Of a DNA stretch of 64,000 bases, positions 34,499-43,816 are shown piece by piece (the stretch's first letter is position 1; each line of letters starts with the position of its first letter). Made by a program: the position numbers and the translations under genes. The notes below the pieces were generated by a model, which made no database searches, was not told the DNA's origin, and saw only the letters and a program-made list of their open reading frames with translations. Location: assembly GCA_910574345.1 (NCBI GenBank), contig CAJSZV010000009.1, positions 1 to 64,000 of the forward strand. The letters are read 5' to 3'. This stretch comes from Clostridiaceae bacterium (GTDB lineage Bacteria; Bacillota; Clostridia; Lachnospirales; Lachnospiraceae).

Positions 34499-35719
34499 TT
34501 ATGTGAATTTTTTTATGGCTTTCTCCGCTTCCTTTACAAGACTTTCTTTCGTATTCCGTTCCGGATATGCCAGTACCAGTTCAAGAAGGTACTCCAGGAT
34601 CTCGCCTATGGCCTGCCCCGGTTTCATTCCCATGGCGATGAGATCCCGGCCTGTAACAGCCAGGGTTTTCAGACTTACGCAGTCGCCTCTGTTCCGGATT
34701 AAGTGTGTGATTTGGGCAATTCGTTCCAGCTCTTCTGAATCTTCATAAATCTCCGGCGTAAACTTTTTCATGACAAGAAGATCATCATAGGCCTCCGGCG
34801 TCATTCTGCTCATGACTTTTCGGACGGATATCTCCTCTGCTTCCATGGGTTTTCTCCACCACTGTATCAGAAGCTTCACAGAGGCAATGGTAGCATTGTC
34901 CATCTTAAGTTCTTTCAAAATACGTTCGGCCTCCTTTTCCGTCTCCCACCGCAAAAAGGCAGCCCACCGCAGATGGCGCAGCCCGGGAAGATCAGGACTA
35001 ATGGAACCGTCCCGGTAATGGATACGGGCAAAGGCTTCTGATATAAACGGAGCAATGCCATCCTCAAAAATCTCTCTCACATGGTTTGGATGAACGCTTA
35101 AAAGTATCTTTGTCACTTCCATCTGAATCCGTTCCCTGCTCACATGGACCAGATTGGGAGCCAGAGTCCTTATGGCGGCTCTGGTCTCCGGTTCGATATC
35201 AAATCCCAGCTGAGCGCTGAAACGAATGGCCCGCAGGATTCTTAAGGCATCTTCCGTAAACCGGTCCATGGCATTCCCCACACAGCGGATTTTTCTCTCT
35301 CTCAAATCTGAAATGCCCTGGAATTCATCAATAAGGCCGTCTTTATGGCTGTAAGCCATGGCATTGATCGTAAAATCTCTCCGCTTTAAATCCTCTGTCA
35401 GATTTGATGTAAATACCACATTCTTCGGATGTCTTTTGTCCTCATACTCGCCGTCAATGCGGTATGTGGTGACTTCGTAGCTCTCCCGCCCCCGCATAAC
35501 CGTCACCGTGCCATGGGCAATGCCTGTATCAATGGTTCTGCCGAACATGGACTTCACTGCCCAAGGCGGCGCAGAGGTAGTGATGTCCCAGTCCTCAGGG
35601 TTCTTCCCTAAAAGACTGTCCCTGACGCAGCCGCCAACTACATAAGCCTGAAAGCCATGGCTGTTCAGGGTCTCTATAATATACTGGGCCTGGGGCGGAA
35701 TCGTGATTCCTTCTGTCAT
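34499..35719 (-). CDS. cca: CCA tRNA nucleotidyltransferase
   Basis: 406 residues. Class II enzyme adding or repairing tRNA 3' CCA. N-terminal head: AYVVGGCVRDSLLGKNPEDWDITTSA (first part of the G-loop and DxD metal motif) near residues 25-48; RRDFTINAMAY near 113; EDALRILRAIRFSAQLGF near 175. There is no HD phosphohydrolase domain. Begins 24 bases after proS on the same strand, so tRNA maturation and charging genes are clustered. Confidence 0.92.
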   Translation of the reverse strand: MTEGITIPPQAQYIIETLNSHGFQAYVVGGCVRDSLLGKNPEDWDITTSAPPWAVKSMFGRTIDTGIAHGTVTVMRGRESYEVTTYRIDGEYEDKRHPKNVVFTSNLTEDLKRRDFTINAMAYSHKDGLIDEFQGISDLRERKIRCVGNAMDRFTEDALRILRAIRFSAQLGFDIEPETRAAIRTLAPNLVHVSRERIQMEVTKILLSVHPNHVREIFEDGIAPFISEAFARIHYRDGSISPDLPGLRHLRWAAFLRWETEKEAERILKELKMDNATIASVKLLIQWWRKPMEAEEISVRKVMSRMTPEAYDDLLVMKKFTPEIYEDSEELERIAQITHLIRNRGDCVSLKTLAVTGRDLIAMGMKPGQAIGEILEYLLELVLAYPERNTKESLVKEAEKAIKKFT

Positions 35720-35743
35720 ACATGTTCACCTCTTTGGCCGGTT

Positions 35744-37183
35744 TTAATATGCCTTTCCCCAATATACCATCTTGACAGCCGGTTTGCCGCAGCAGACACA
35801 TGTGTCTGACAGCTGTTCCTGCTCAAAAGGCATGCAGCGGGAGGTGGCTCCTGTATCTTCCTTGATCTTATCCTCGCACTCCCGGCATCCGCACCACATA
35901 GCCTTGACAAAACCTGGTTTTTCATTGATGGTTTTTACAAAGTCTTCGTAGTTCACCGCCTCATAGGTGTGTGCATCGCGATGGGCCTTTGCCCGTTCAA
36001 ACATGTCTTTCTGGATGGTATCCAGCAGTTCTTTCACCTTTTCTTCCAGATCGGACAAAGCTGCGGTAATCTTCTCATGGGTATCCCGCCGCACCAGTAC
36101 TGCCTGGTTCTGCTCCATGTCTTTGGGACCGATCTCCACACGAAGGGGAATTCCTCTCATCTCGCAGTCGCTGAACTTCCAGCCCGGACTCTTATCGGAG
36201 TCATCTGCTTTTACCCGGAAACCGGAGGCAGTGAGCCGGTCTTTTAATTCAAAGGCCTTGTCAAGAACCCCTTCCTTCTTCTGCTGAATCGGCACTACCA
36301 TTACCTGAACCGGAGCAATTCTGGGAGGAAGCATCAAACCGTTGTCGTCTCCATGAACCATAATAATGGCTCCGATCATACGGGTAGTCATGCCCCATGA
36401 TGTCTGATGGACATATTTCAGGGTATTATCCTTATCTGCATACTGGATCTCAAAGGCTTTGGCAAATCCGTCTCCAAAGTTATGGCTGGTGCCGCTCTGG
36501 AGGGCTTTTCCGTCATGCATGAGAGCCTCAATGGTATAAGTAGCCTCCGCCCCTGCAAATTTCTCCTTATCGGTCTTGCGGCCCCGAACTACGGGAATAG
36601 CCAGAACCTCTTCGCAGAAATCAGCGTAGACATTAAGCATCTGCTCGGTTCTTTCCTCCGCCTCCTTAGCCGTGGCATGGGCTGTGTGTCCCTCCTGCCA
36701 TAAAAACTCTCTGGAGCGCAGGAAGGGTCTGGTGGTCTTCTCCCATCTTACTACGGAACACCACTGGTTGTACAGCTTCGGCAGATCTCTGTAGGAATGA
36801 ATGTCCTTTGCATAAAAATCACAGAACAGGGTCTCTGATGTGGGTCTGACGCACATTCTCTCCTGAAGAGGCTCCAAACCTCCGTGGGTTACCCAGGCAA
36901 CCTCCGGGGCAAACCCTTCTACATGATCTTTCTCCTTCTCAAGAAGACTCTCCGGAATAAACATGGGCATATAGACATTCTCCACCCCTGTTTCTTTGAA
37001 GCGTCTGTCCAGTTCCTTCTGAATATTTTCCCAGATTGCATATCCGGCAGGCTTGATCACCATACAGCCTTTCACGCTTGCATAATCGCACAGCTCCGCT
37101 TTTTTTACCACATCTGTGTACCACTGGGCAAAATCCACGTCCATGGAGGTTATGGCCTCCACCAGTTTTTTCTCCGTTGCCAT
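35744..37183 (-). CDS. proS: Prolyl-tRNA synthetase (archaeal/eukaryotic-like type)
   Basis: 479 residues, class II synthetase lacking the bacterial editing insertion. Seen: [19 protein letters not shown] near residue 37, class II motif 2 region [21 protein letters not shown] near 145, and a C-terminal extension with Cys-rich [17 protein letters not shown] near 420 ending in Tyr (GKAY). ATG at 37183 follows AAGGAG; the longer open frame runs through the hairpins upstream and is not coding. Controlled by a T-box leader. Confidence 0.95.
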   Translation of the reverse strand: MATEKKLVEAITSMDVDFAQWYTDVVKKAELCDYASVKGCMVIKPAGYAIWENIQKELDRRFKETGVENVYMPMFIPESLLEKEKDHVEGFAPEVAWVTHGGLEPLQERMCVRPTSETLFCDFYAKDIHSYRDLPKLYNQWCSVVRWEKTTRPFLRSREFLWQEGHTAHATAKEAEERTEQMLNVYADFCEEVLAIPVVRGRKTDKEKFAGAEATYTIEALMHDGKALQSGTSHNFGDGFAKAFEIQYADKDNTLKYVHQTSWGMTTRMIGAIIMVHGDDNGLMLPPRIAPVQVMVVPIQQKKEGVLDKAFELKDRLTASGFRVKADDSDKSPGWKFSDCEMRGIPLRVEIGPKDMEQNQAVLVRRDTHEKITAALSDLEEKVKELLDTIQKDMFERAKAHRDAHTYEAVNYEDFVKTINEKPGFVKAMWCGCRECEDKIKEDTGATSRCMPFEQEQLSDTCVCCGKPAVKMVYWGKAY

Positions 37184-37221
37184 GATAAAACTCCTTTCTT
37201 TTTGGTCAGTGGCCAAAGTCA

Positions 37222-37316
37222 CCCCCCCCCCTTGACATCGGCCCGCTGCCTTCGCGGGAATAAAAAAGAATCCTGCTCCGCAGGATTCTCCGCCTGCGGC
37301 GGGTCGCTTCAGCGAC
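37222..37316 (-). repeat. Palindrome cluster and C10/G10 tract in the proS leader
   Basis: Between the T-box terminator and proS: a run of ten C on the plus strand (37222-37231), CCCGC/GCGGG (37242-37258), a terminator-like hairpin AGAATCCTG/CAGGATTCT (37267-37275, 37281-37289) with TTTTTTA on the minus side, and GTCGC-TTCA-GCGAC (37303-37316). Looks like inserted REP-type palindromes. Confidence 0.55.
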
Positions 37317-37355
37317 ATAATTCCTTTCTGCCGCAGTGCGATCCTAAGCAGAGCG

Positions 37356-37392
37356 TTTTGCTTTATAGAACGCAATTATCTATAAAGCAAAA
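37356..37392. repeat. 13-bp inverted repeat after the T-box terminator
   Basis: TTTTGCTTTATAG at 37356-37368 and its perfect inverse at 37380-37392, directly abutting the T-box terminator T-run. Confidence 0.6.
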
Positions 37393-37393
37393 A

Positions 37394-37660
37394 GTCATCC
37401 GGTCCCTGCCATACTTAATATGTGACAAGGGACCGGATGACGGTAAATCCGGCGGTACCACCCTGATTAACTGTCCGGACTCCTCTGCCCCAGACAATTC
37501 TCTCTTCGCTCCGTTAACGCCGGAATACGCCGTATTTTCATACGGGGCTCCAAGGTGGGTTGGGCTTTCAGGGACATAAGGGCCTTTCAGCTTTTGGTCC
37601 TCTCTCTGTGATGTATGTCGGCTTACTGGTCCTCTTCATCGCCGGTATATCTTGTTGATG
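37394..37660 (-). promoter_or_regulatory. T-box riboswitch of proS
   Basis: The minus strand holds GGGTGGTACCGCC (37463-37451), the T-box sequence that pairs with uncharged tRNA. It is followed by a 14-bp terminator stem GTCATCCGGTCCCT/AGGGACCGGATGAC (37441-37428, 37407-37394) and TTTTTG. Just before TTGGAGC, AACCCACC (37561-37554) contains the proline codons CCC and CCA, consistent with a proline specifier. Low charged tRNA-Pro should raise proS expression. Confidence 0.88.
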
Positions 37661-37667
37661 TATGCTG

Positions 37668-37696
37668 ATTTTACGCCAAATCCCAGGGATTGTCAA
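37668..37696 (-). promoter_or_regulatory. proS promoter
   Basis: Minus strand TTGACA (37696-37691), 17-base spacer, TAAAAT (37673-37668). Confidence 0.7.
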
Positions 37697-37743
37697 CCTT
37701 CTAAGCAGATATCTATTAATTTTTTCTTTTCCCCTCAAAAATA

Positions 37744-37752
37744 TGGTATACT
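37744..37752 (+). promoter_or_regulatory. nudC promoter (extended -10)
   Basis: TG-G-TATACT at 37744-37752, about 35 bases before the ATG; AAAGGA serves as RBS. Confidence 0.5.
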
Positions 37753-37786
37753 CTAATTACATAACGCACAAAGGATGGTATGAATT

Positions 37787-38641
37787 ATGATACAGGATAT
37801 TGCCCCCCACCGTTACAGCAACGCATACACGCCCCTTCCTCCCAGACCCCGGGACTGTGTGCTGTACTATGAACCTCACAAGACATTACTGCGGCGCCAT
37901 AAGGATCAGATTGTCTTTCCCACATTTGAAGAACTGAACTCTCATAATCAGGGCATTCAGAATGAGGCTACCTTTCTTTTTGCCATTGACGACTGCCGTT
38001 TCTATCTGGCGGACCATGTTGATCCGGTTCCTTTATCTGGTTTTACCCTGGAGAATACGGAAGTCTTCCGTCTCGCCGACCCGCAGCATCTGGCATTTGC
38101 GGGAATCACCGGATATCAGCTGTATCAGTGGTATCACTCCCGCAGATTCTGCGGATGCTGCGGCAGTCCTATGGAAAAAGACGCAAAAGAACGGATGTTA
38201 TTCTGCCCTGTCTGCAAAAGTATGGAATATCCCAAGCTTTCCCCGGCAGTCATCATTGCCCTGACTCATAAAAACCGCCTTCTTCTGTCCAAATATGCCG
38301 GCCGCACCTTTAAAAAGTACGCGCTTCTGGCAGGATTCGTAGAGATCGGCGAAACTTTGGAAGATACGGTGAAGCGGGAGGTCATGGAAGAAGTGGGACT
38401 TCCCGTTACCAACATCCGCTATTATAAAAGCCAGCCCTGGTCTTTCAGCGGCACTGTACTTATGGGATTCTTCTGTGATCTGGAAGGTGATGACGAACAG
38501 ATTACTTTAGACGAACATGAACTGTCTCTGGCCCAATGGTTCGACAGAGAAGATATTCCTGTCTCTCCCGCCAGAGACAGCCTGACCAATGAGATGATTA
38601 TGACTTTTGTCCGCAAAAAAGAACCGCGCCAGGCCGGATAG
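37787..38641 (+). CDS. nudC: NADH pyrophosphatase (NudC family Nudix hydrolase)
   Basis: 284 residues. Zinc ribbon CGCCGSPM..CPVC near residues 122-145 and a Nudix box GFVEIGETLEDTVKREVMEE near 184 with the SQPWSFSGTVLMGF motif (SQPWPFPxS-like) near 217 that marks NudC. Hydrolyses NADH and may decap NAD-RNA. Divergent from proS; separate promoter. Confidence 0.92.
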   Translation: MIQDIAPHRYSNAYTPLPPRPRDCVLYYEPHKTLLRRHKDQIVFPTFEELNSHNQGIQNEATFLFAIDDCRFYLADHVDPVPLSGFTLENTEVFRLADPQHLAFAGITGYQLYQWYHSRRFCGCCGSPMEKDAKERMLFCPVCKSMEYPKLSPAVIIALTHKNRLLLSKYAGRTFKKYALLAGFVEIGETLEDTVKREVMEEVGLPVTNIRYYKSQPWSFSGTVLMGFFCDLEGDDEQITLDEHELSLAQWFDREDIPVSPARDSLTNEMIMTFVRKKEPRQAG

Positions 38642-38658
38642 GGCCTGGCGGTTCTTTT
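38617..38658 (+). terminator. Terminator overlapping the end of nudC
   Basis: AAAAGAACCGC..CCAGGCC/GGCCTGG..CGGTTCTTTT; the nudC stop codon is in the loop. Likely shared with the convergent ROK gene. Confidence 0.8.
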
Positions 38659-38709
38659 CTTTATCCTGCAGTCTTTCAAATTCCTCCATATTTCCCTGCA
38701 TCATCTCTT

Positions 38710-39654
38710 TTACTTTCCTTTTTCCGCCTCATTTCCATAACGGCTCAAAAAGTAACTGTATGCGCCGATTAAATTGGCATCATTGAAAAACTTACATGTA
38801 GCCACATCCGCCTTCTGCCCTGGCCAGCGGAACTGGGTGTAAAAATAATCCAGATTCTTTTGAATATACTCAAGGAGCAAGGGCTGTCTGCTGATACCGC
38901 CTCCTATGGCAAACCTGTCGGGGTCATAGATAATCTGCAGATTAATGATCATATGGGCGATACTTCTGGTAAACTGGCTCAGGGCCATAAGGACATAAGG
39001 ATCCCCCTCCTCTGCCCAGCGAAATACATCAAAGCCGTCGATGGTATCCGGATCCTCGATGCCTTTTGCATTGGCCACCAGCCGGCGGAGCCTGGGATTG
39101 CCGGCCCGGCCTGCCCAGGTATCACAATGCTCATCCATATCCTCTCCCAAAGTAAGAAAACTGAACTCCCCTGCGGCAAAACTCCTGCCGAAATGAACCT
39201 TTCCGTCCTTGATCAGCGCTCCGCCGATGCCTGTTCCCAGGACAATGACAATACCGTCCCTGCAGTCGGATAAGGCCCCCCACTTTGCCTCTGCCATAGC
39301 CGCGCTCTTGGCATCATTCATAACCGTCACCGGAACGCTTAAGCGCTTTGTCATCTCACCTGCAAGATTGAAGTTCCTGACAAAATCCAGATTGCCTCCG
39401 CTGATACAGATTCCGTTCTCGCTGTCGATTACTCCCGGAACCGACATGGCGATTCCCTGCACCTGTCCTTCTACGCTTCTGTAAAGCTTTTCCAAAGCCA
39501 TGAGATAAGGTTCCACCCCCTCATGGGGCGTCGGAATATCTCCTTTTCCCGTCAGATTCAGATCAGAATCAATGAGTCCATATTTGATTGCGCTTCCTCC
39601 TACATCCACACATAGGCATTTGTTTTTTGAATCTGTTATCACTTTCTTGTCCAT
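38710..39654 (-). CDS. ROK family sugar kinase
   Basis: 314 residues. Actin-like sugar kinase fold: phosphate loop CVDVGGSAIKYGLID near residue 14, catalytic VMNDAKSAAMAEAKWG near 115 and VLGTGIGGALI near 140. The CxCGxxGC zinc motif common in ROK proteins is missing; the equivalent stretch reads HCDTWAGRAG. That variant is also seen in beta-glucoside kinase-type members, so the substrate may be a glucoside rather than glucose. ATG at 39654 follows AGGGGTG. Confidence 0.82.
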   Translation of the reverse strand: MDKKVITDSKNKCLCVDVGGSAIKYGLIDSDLNLTGKGDIPTPHEGVEPYLMALEKLYRSVEGQVQGIAMSVPGVIDSENGICISGGNLDFVRNFNLAGEMTKRLSVPVTVMNDAKSAAMAEAKWGALSDCRDGIVIVLGTGIGGALIKDGKVHFGRSFAAGEFSFLTLGEDMDEHCDTWAGRAGNPRLRRLVANAKGIEDPDTIDGFDVFRWAEEGDPYVLMALSQFTRSIAHMIINLQIIYDPDRFAIGGGISRQPLLLEYIQKNLDYFYTQFRWPGQKADVATCKFFNDANLIGAYSYFLSRYGNEAEKGK

Positions 39655-39713
39655 GGCAGCCTTCACCCCTATCCTTTGAATTTAACAAAAGTATATCATA
39701 CCTTCCCTGTCTT

Positions 39714-40769
39714 TTACAACTCTTCTGCTGTAAATTCCTTCACAAGGAGAATCCCCAAAGGTCCCAGCAAAAATCCCCAAAGGCCAAAGAGCTGCAGACC
39801 AGCATAAATGGATATAAGGGTCTCCAAAGGTGTCAGCCCCACCTGGTTCGCCATCAGCCTGGCCTCCAAAATTTCCCGCAGAAAATAACATACCAGATAA
39901 ATGGCAAAAATCGCTGCCCCCCGTCCCCATCTGCCCCGCAGAAGGCAAAAAAGAGTCCACGGAATCAGAACCGTTCCTGTTCCGAATACGGGCAGAGCAT
40001 CTAAAATCCCGATCCCCGCTCCGGCCAGGATATAATAGGGATTTTTCAGAAGAAAAAATCCCGCCATACATACAATGGAAGTGAGAACCATAATAATTCC
40101 CTGGGTACGCAGATAGGCGTTGGCCGTCTCCTGAAGGAGCCTTCCAATTCTCTCAAATTCCCGGCTGTATAAAGACCTTTCTGTTTTCTCCTTCCACGCC
40201 GGTATCTCCTGAATAAACAGCAGGACTCCTATGATATATAAAACCCCAAGAATGCAGCATTGAATACAGTATTTTGCTATATTTACGGAATTTCCCATAA
40301 GATAGGGCATGACGCCCTGCTTAAGGGTACTGACGAGACTTCGTATCATGTCTCTTGCCATTCGCACCATCGTATCCTGTTTCAGAGACAGAGCCCCCTC
40401 CAGCTGCCTGCAGACTCCGGTCAGATACAGATCCAGCTGTTCCAAAAACCACGGGAAACGATTGGCCAGCATGGCCACTTCCTCATACAGCCTTTTCCCT
40501 CCCACATAAAACAGGCCGGCTGCCCAGGCTATAAGAAACGCCAGCTCAGCCAGACCCACCACCCCGGCCGGCACCCCAAAACTTCTGCCTCTCCATGACA
40601 CCTTAAGCTTTCCTGCTATGGCATAAGCCGAAGGTTTCAGCACAAGAGCCGTCATCCATGCAAACAAAAAAGGAGCGGCCAGAGGCAGCAGATACCGAAA
40701 TACCATGTATACCGCCCCTGACACTCCTATGACTCTTATGCACTTCCTGATTTTCTTATTATCCCGCAT
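39714..40769 (-). CDS. ytvI: AI-2E family / YtvI-like membrane protein
   Basis: 351 residues, about eight membrane segments. The C-terminal half has the family pattern GIGILDALPVFGTGTVLIPW and GLTPLETLISIYAGLQLFG. Closest by pattern to the sporulation membrane protein YtvI; transport substrate unknown. The start is uncertain: ATG at 40769 is given, but TTG at 40784 and GTG at 40778 are in frame and no strong RBS decides. Confidence 0.75.
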   Translation of the reverse strand: MRDNKKIRKCIRVIGVSGAVYMVFRYLLPLAAPFLFAWMTALVLKPSAYAIAGKLKVSWRGRSFGVPAGVVGLAELAFLIAWAAGLFYVGGKRLYEEVAMLANRFPWFLEQLDLYLTGVCRQLEGALSLKQDTMVRMARDMIRSLVSTLKQGVMPYLMGNSVNIAKYCIQCCILGVLYIIGVLLFIQEIPAWKEKTERSLYSREFERIGRLLQETANAYLRTQGIIMVLTSIVCMAGFFLLKNPYYILAGAGIGILDALPVFGTGTVLIPWTLFCLLRGRWGRGAAIFAIYLVCYFLREILEARLMANQVGLTPLETLISIYAGLQLFGLWGFLLGPLGILLVKEFTAEEL

Positions 40770-40873
40770 TCCTGACACCCACAATCCTGTTTTGCTGACT
40801 TATCATTATTGTGAATGCTTTTTTTTGATCTATGCAAAAGTTTTTCTGTCAGTTTCTAGCAAATAAAACTCTT

Positions 40874-42709
40874 TTAAATCTCTTCTCTCAGCCAGATAAA
40901 TCCATATGCCGGCAGAGTGACGTACCCTTCCGGGGCGCCGTCTTCCCCAGTCAGCAGATTCTTGCCGCCGCCTATCCAGGATACGGTTTTCTCGCTTCTG
41001 CTGAAATTATAGATTCCTGTAATACGCTCTGTCCCGCCGGTCCGCATAATCCCAAGAACGGAGTCATCATCCCAGCCAATGGTTTCTGCATGAGCCTGGG
41101 CTGTAAAGGATTCATGAGTTCCCCTTATGGTCTCCAACTGTCTGAGTCCTTTGAAAATCTTTCCCTGAATGGTATCCGGCTCTTTTGCTTTCCCCGCCAG
41201 TTCCCATCGGAAAGAAGAGCGATGCACGTACCGGGAATCCACTGCCTTCGCCGGTTCCTCCTTGTAGGAATAATCGTTAAGCTGTCCGATCTCATCCCCG
41301 CTGTAGATCACCGGAATCCCTGCCTGCTGCAACATAAAGGCATGGAGTGTCAGATCCAGGCGAAGGGCCTGCTCCATAGCCTCTTTGTCTTCCGTCTCAA
41401 GAGCCGCCTCCACACCGCACATGGATGCGGTAGTGCCGCAGAATCTGGCGTCCTTTGTCACAGGGTCGTCATTGTACAGTTCACCCCGGCTGAAGCTTTC
41501 CCAGACCTTGCCCGTATAAAAATCATTGAGATACTTTTTGTGGGGAACCTGCATCATATCCCAGCCTTCCAGCTGGTCATAATCGAGACCCCAGCCGATG
41601 TCGTCATGACACCGGAGATAATTTAAGAAGGTATAGGTCTTTGGCAGGCAATATACGGCATCCAGCTGTTTCCTAAGCAGCCTGATATCCTGAACCGCCA
41701 CTGTGTGCCAGATGGTAGCCATAGTCGTCACGTTGTACAGCATGTGACACTCCGGCTTTTCAACGGTTCCGAAATAAGGCGCCACCTTGGCCGGTTCCAT
41801 AACCACTTCGCCTAAAAGAAGAATGCCCGGACACACGATCTCCCCGATCATGCGCATCATGCGCACAATGGTATGGACTTGGGGCAGATTGCGGCAGCTG
41901 GTTCCCAGCTCTTTCCAGATATAGGGCACTGCGTCGATACGGATCACATCAATTCCCAGATTGGCAAAAAACAGGAAATTGTACATCATCTCGTTAAATA
42001 CCACTGGATTTCTGTAATCCAAATCCCACTGATAGGGATAAAATGTAGTCAGAACATGCTTTTTACAATCCTCAAGCCAGGTAAAATTCCCCGGCGCCGT
42101 GGTGGGGAATACCTGGGGTACAGTCTTTTCATATTCCTCCGGAATATCCCAGGTATCATAGAAGAAATACCGGTCCTCATACTCCTTCTCACCGGCTCTG
42201 GCCCGCTTGGCCCACTCGTGATCTTCTGACGTATGGTTCATGACAAAATCCAGGCATAAACTCATGCCCTGCTTATGGCAGCTGTGGGCCAGATGCTCCA
42301 GATCGTCAACGGTTCCAAGCTCCGGCTGAACCTTTCTGAAATCTGCCACCGCATAACCCCCGTCCGAGCGGTCCTTTGGAGATTCCATAAGAGGCATAAG
42401 GTGTACGTAATTCACGCCGCAGGACTGAAGATAATCCAGATGTCCCTCCACCCCTTTCAACGTGCCGCCAAAAAGGTTGGTATAAATCATCATTCCCAGC
42501 ATGTCATTGCCTTTAAACCATTCCGGATCCGCCTCCCTCTCAAGATCCAGAGCTTTCAGAGAATCGTTTCTCTCACAATACACCTTTTCCATGGTGCTGC
42601 ACAATTCATCAAACATCTCAGGAGCATCATACAATTCCATGTAAAGCCATTTTAATTCGTCCAGATGCTTTTCAAAACGCTTTTGATAAATTTCCTTTTC
42701 GCTGCCCAT
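40874..42709 (-). CDS. Amylosucrase-like GH13 enzyme
   Basis: 611 residues. GH13 barrel with an N-terminal helical region (1-65). FGGTLKGVEGHLDYL near 80, FVMNHTSEDHEWA near 155, nucleophile D259 in RIDAV, acid/base E301 in LLGEV, and H368-D369 in RCHDDIGW follow the amylosucrase pattern, which uses sucrose to build alpha-glucan or splits it. PGNFTW and TTFYPYQWDLDYRNP also match that subfamily. No signal peptide, so intracellular. The next genes are not sugar transporters. GGGAGGG precedes the ATG. Confidence 0.8.
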   Translation of the reverse strand: MGSEKEIYQKRFEKHLDELKWLYMELYDAPEMFDELCSTMEKVYCERNDSLKALDLEREADPEWFKGNDMLGMMIYTNLFGGTLKGVEGHLDYLQSCGVNYVHLMPLMESPKDRSDGGYAVADFRKVQPELGTVDDLEHLAHSCHKQGMSLCLDFVMNHTSEDHEWAKRARAGEKEYEDRYFFYDTWDIPEEYEKTVPQVFPTTAPGNFTWLEDCKKHVLTTFYPYQWDLDYRNPVVFNEMMYNFLFFANLGIDVIRIDAVPYIWKELGTSCRNLPQVHTIVRMMRMIGEIVCPGILLLGEVVMEPAKVAPYFGTVEKPECHMLYNVTTMATIWHTVAVQDIRLLRKQLDAVYCLPKTYTFLNYLRCHDDIGWGLDYDQLEGWDMMQVPHKKYLNDFYTGKVWESFSRGELYNDDPVTKDARFCGTTASMCGVEAALETEDKEAMEQALRLDLTLHAFMLQQAGIPVIYSGDEIGQLNDYSYKEEPAKAVDSRYVHRSSFRWELAGKAKEPDTIQGKIFKGLRQLETIRGTHESFTAQAHAETIGWDDDSVLGIMRTGGTERITGIYNFSRSEKTVSWIGGGKNLLTGEDGAPEGYVTLPAYGFIWLREEI

Positions 42710-42740
42710 CTTAACCCTCCCATATTTGTGTAATGACTTT

Positions 42741-42770
42741 ATTTTAGCAAACCCGCTTATGCAAAGTCAA
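42741..42770 (-). promoter_or_regulatory. Promoter of the amylosucrase-like gene
   Basis: Minus strand TTGACT (42770-42765), 18-base spacer, TAAAAT (42746-42741). Confidence 0.6.
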
Positions 42771-42793
42771 TACTATCCGCCGTCTGTTTGCAA

Positions 42794-42843
42794 TAAAAAG
42801 GAGCCGGCCATTCAGGCAGAAACTCCTTAACATGGTCAGCTCC
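42794..42843 (-). terminator. Terminator of the oligopeptide transporter operon
   Basis: GGAGCTGACCAT/ATGGCCGGCTCC stem (42843-42832, 42811-42800) with CTTTTTATTG tail on the minus strand. Confidence 0.75.
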
Positions 42844-42862
42844 CAGTAACATTATTCTGATC

Positions 42863-43816
42863 TTATTCACTTAAAAAGCAGGAAACAAAATGTCCCGGCC
42901 TGATCTCCTTAAGCTGCGGCTCCCCATTCCTGCATCGGTCTGTGGCATGAGGACAGCGGTTTGCAAACCGGCAGGCAGCCGGAGGTTCGATAGGAGATGT
43001 TATCTCACCTTTTAAGAGAATCCTCTCTCTGCGGTTATCCAGGGACGGAACCGGAATGGCAGACAGAAGAGCTTTTGTATAGGGATGGGTCGGATTGGCA
43101 AACAATTCCTCAGAGGGAGCCTTTTCAATAAGCTTTCCAAGATACATAACGGCAATATCATCGGAAAAGTGGTTGACAACAGACAGATCATGAGTAATGA
43201 ACATGTAAGTCAGCCCCATCTTTTTCTGAAGCTCCTTCATCAGGTTCAGAATCTGTGCCTGAATCGAAACATCCAAAGCCGAAACCGGCTCGTCACAGAC
43301 AATGAACTTGGGATTGAGTGCCAGCGCACGGGCAATACCGATTCTCTGACGGCGGCCGCCGTCCAGCTCATGAGGATAGGTGTTGATGAGACGGTCAGCA
43401 AGTCCTACAATCTCCATAAGCTCACGCACACGCTCCAGCTGTTTGGCCGGATCCGTAATAATCTTATTGATCTTAAGGGGATCTGCAATAATCTGGCTGA
43501 TGGTCTTACGGGGATTCAGGCTGGAAAAGGGATCCTGGAAAATAATCTGCATCTCCGTACGCTTTTTCCTCATCTCTTCCTTGGAGAGCTTTACCACATC
43601 CTGGCCTTCAAACAGTACCTCACCGGATGTAGGTTCAAGCAGCCTTAAGATCGCCCGTCCCGTTGTGGACTTTCCGCAGCCGGACTCTCCAACCACACCA
43701 AGGGTTTTCCCTTTTTCAATGGTGAAGGTGACATCGTCAACGGCGTGGAGCATCCCCTTAGGCGTGCTGAAATATTTCTTTAAATTTCTAACGTCAAGCA
43801 ACGGCTGTGTACTCAT
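42863..43816 (-). CDS. oppF: Oligopeptide/dipeptide ABC transporter ATPase (OppF/DppF)
   Basis: 317 residues. Walker [14 protein letters not shown] near residue 38, Walker [15 protein letters not shown] near 165, and the C-terminal Opp-type extension with Cys residues ([17 protein letters not shown] near 280). The signature reads ELDGGRRQR instead of FSGGQRQR, a variant that keeps the second Gly. Its ATG overlaps the end of oppD by 4 bases. Last gene of the operon. Confidence 0.9.
   Translation of the reverse strand: MSTQPLLDVRNLKKYFSTPKGMLHAVDDVTFTIEKGKTLGVVGESGCGKSTTGRAILRLLEPTSGEVLFEGQDVVKLSKEEMRKKRTEMQIIFQDPFSSLNPRKTISQIIADPLKINKIITDPAKQLERVRELMEIVGLADRLINTYPHELDGGRRQRIGIARALALNPKFIVCDEPVSALDVSIQAQILNLMKELQKKMGLTYMFITHDLSVVNHFSDDIAVMYLGKLIEKAPSEELFANPTHPYTKALLSAIPVPSLDNRRERILLKGEITSPIEPPAACRFANRCPHATDRCRNGEPQLKEIRPGHFVSCFLSE

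Noticed and set aside
37184-37375. 64-codon N-terminal extension of ProS
   Set aside because: It lies over palindromes and a G10 tract in the leader; the ATG at 37183 has a good RBS and gives normal protein length.
38507-38704. Minus-strand frame of 65 codons between nudC and the ROK gene, starting with two ATGs after a purine-rich stretch
   Set aside because: It runs antisense through nudC and its terminator hairpin, and its residues follow the shadow of that gene.
42863-43816. OppF as a dead ATPase because of its DGGRRQ signature
   Set aside because: The key glycine pair, Walker A and Walker B are intact, so the variant is treated as functional.
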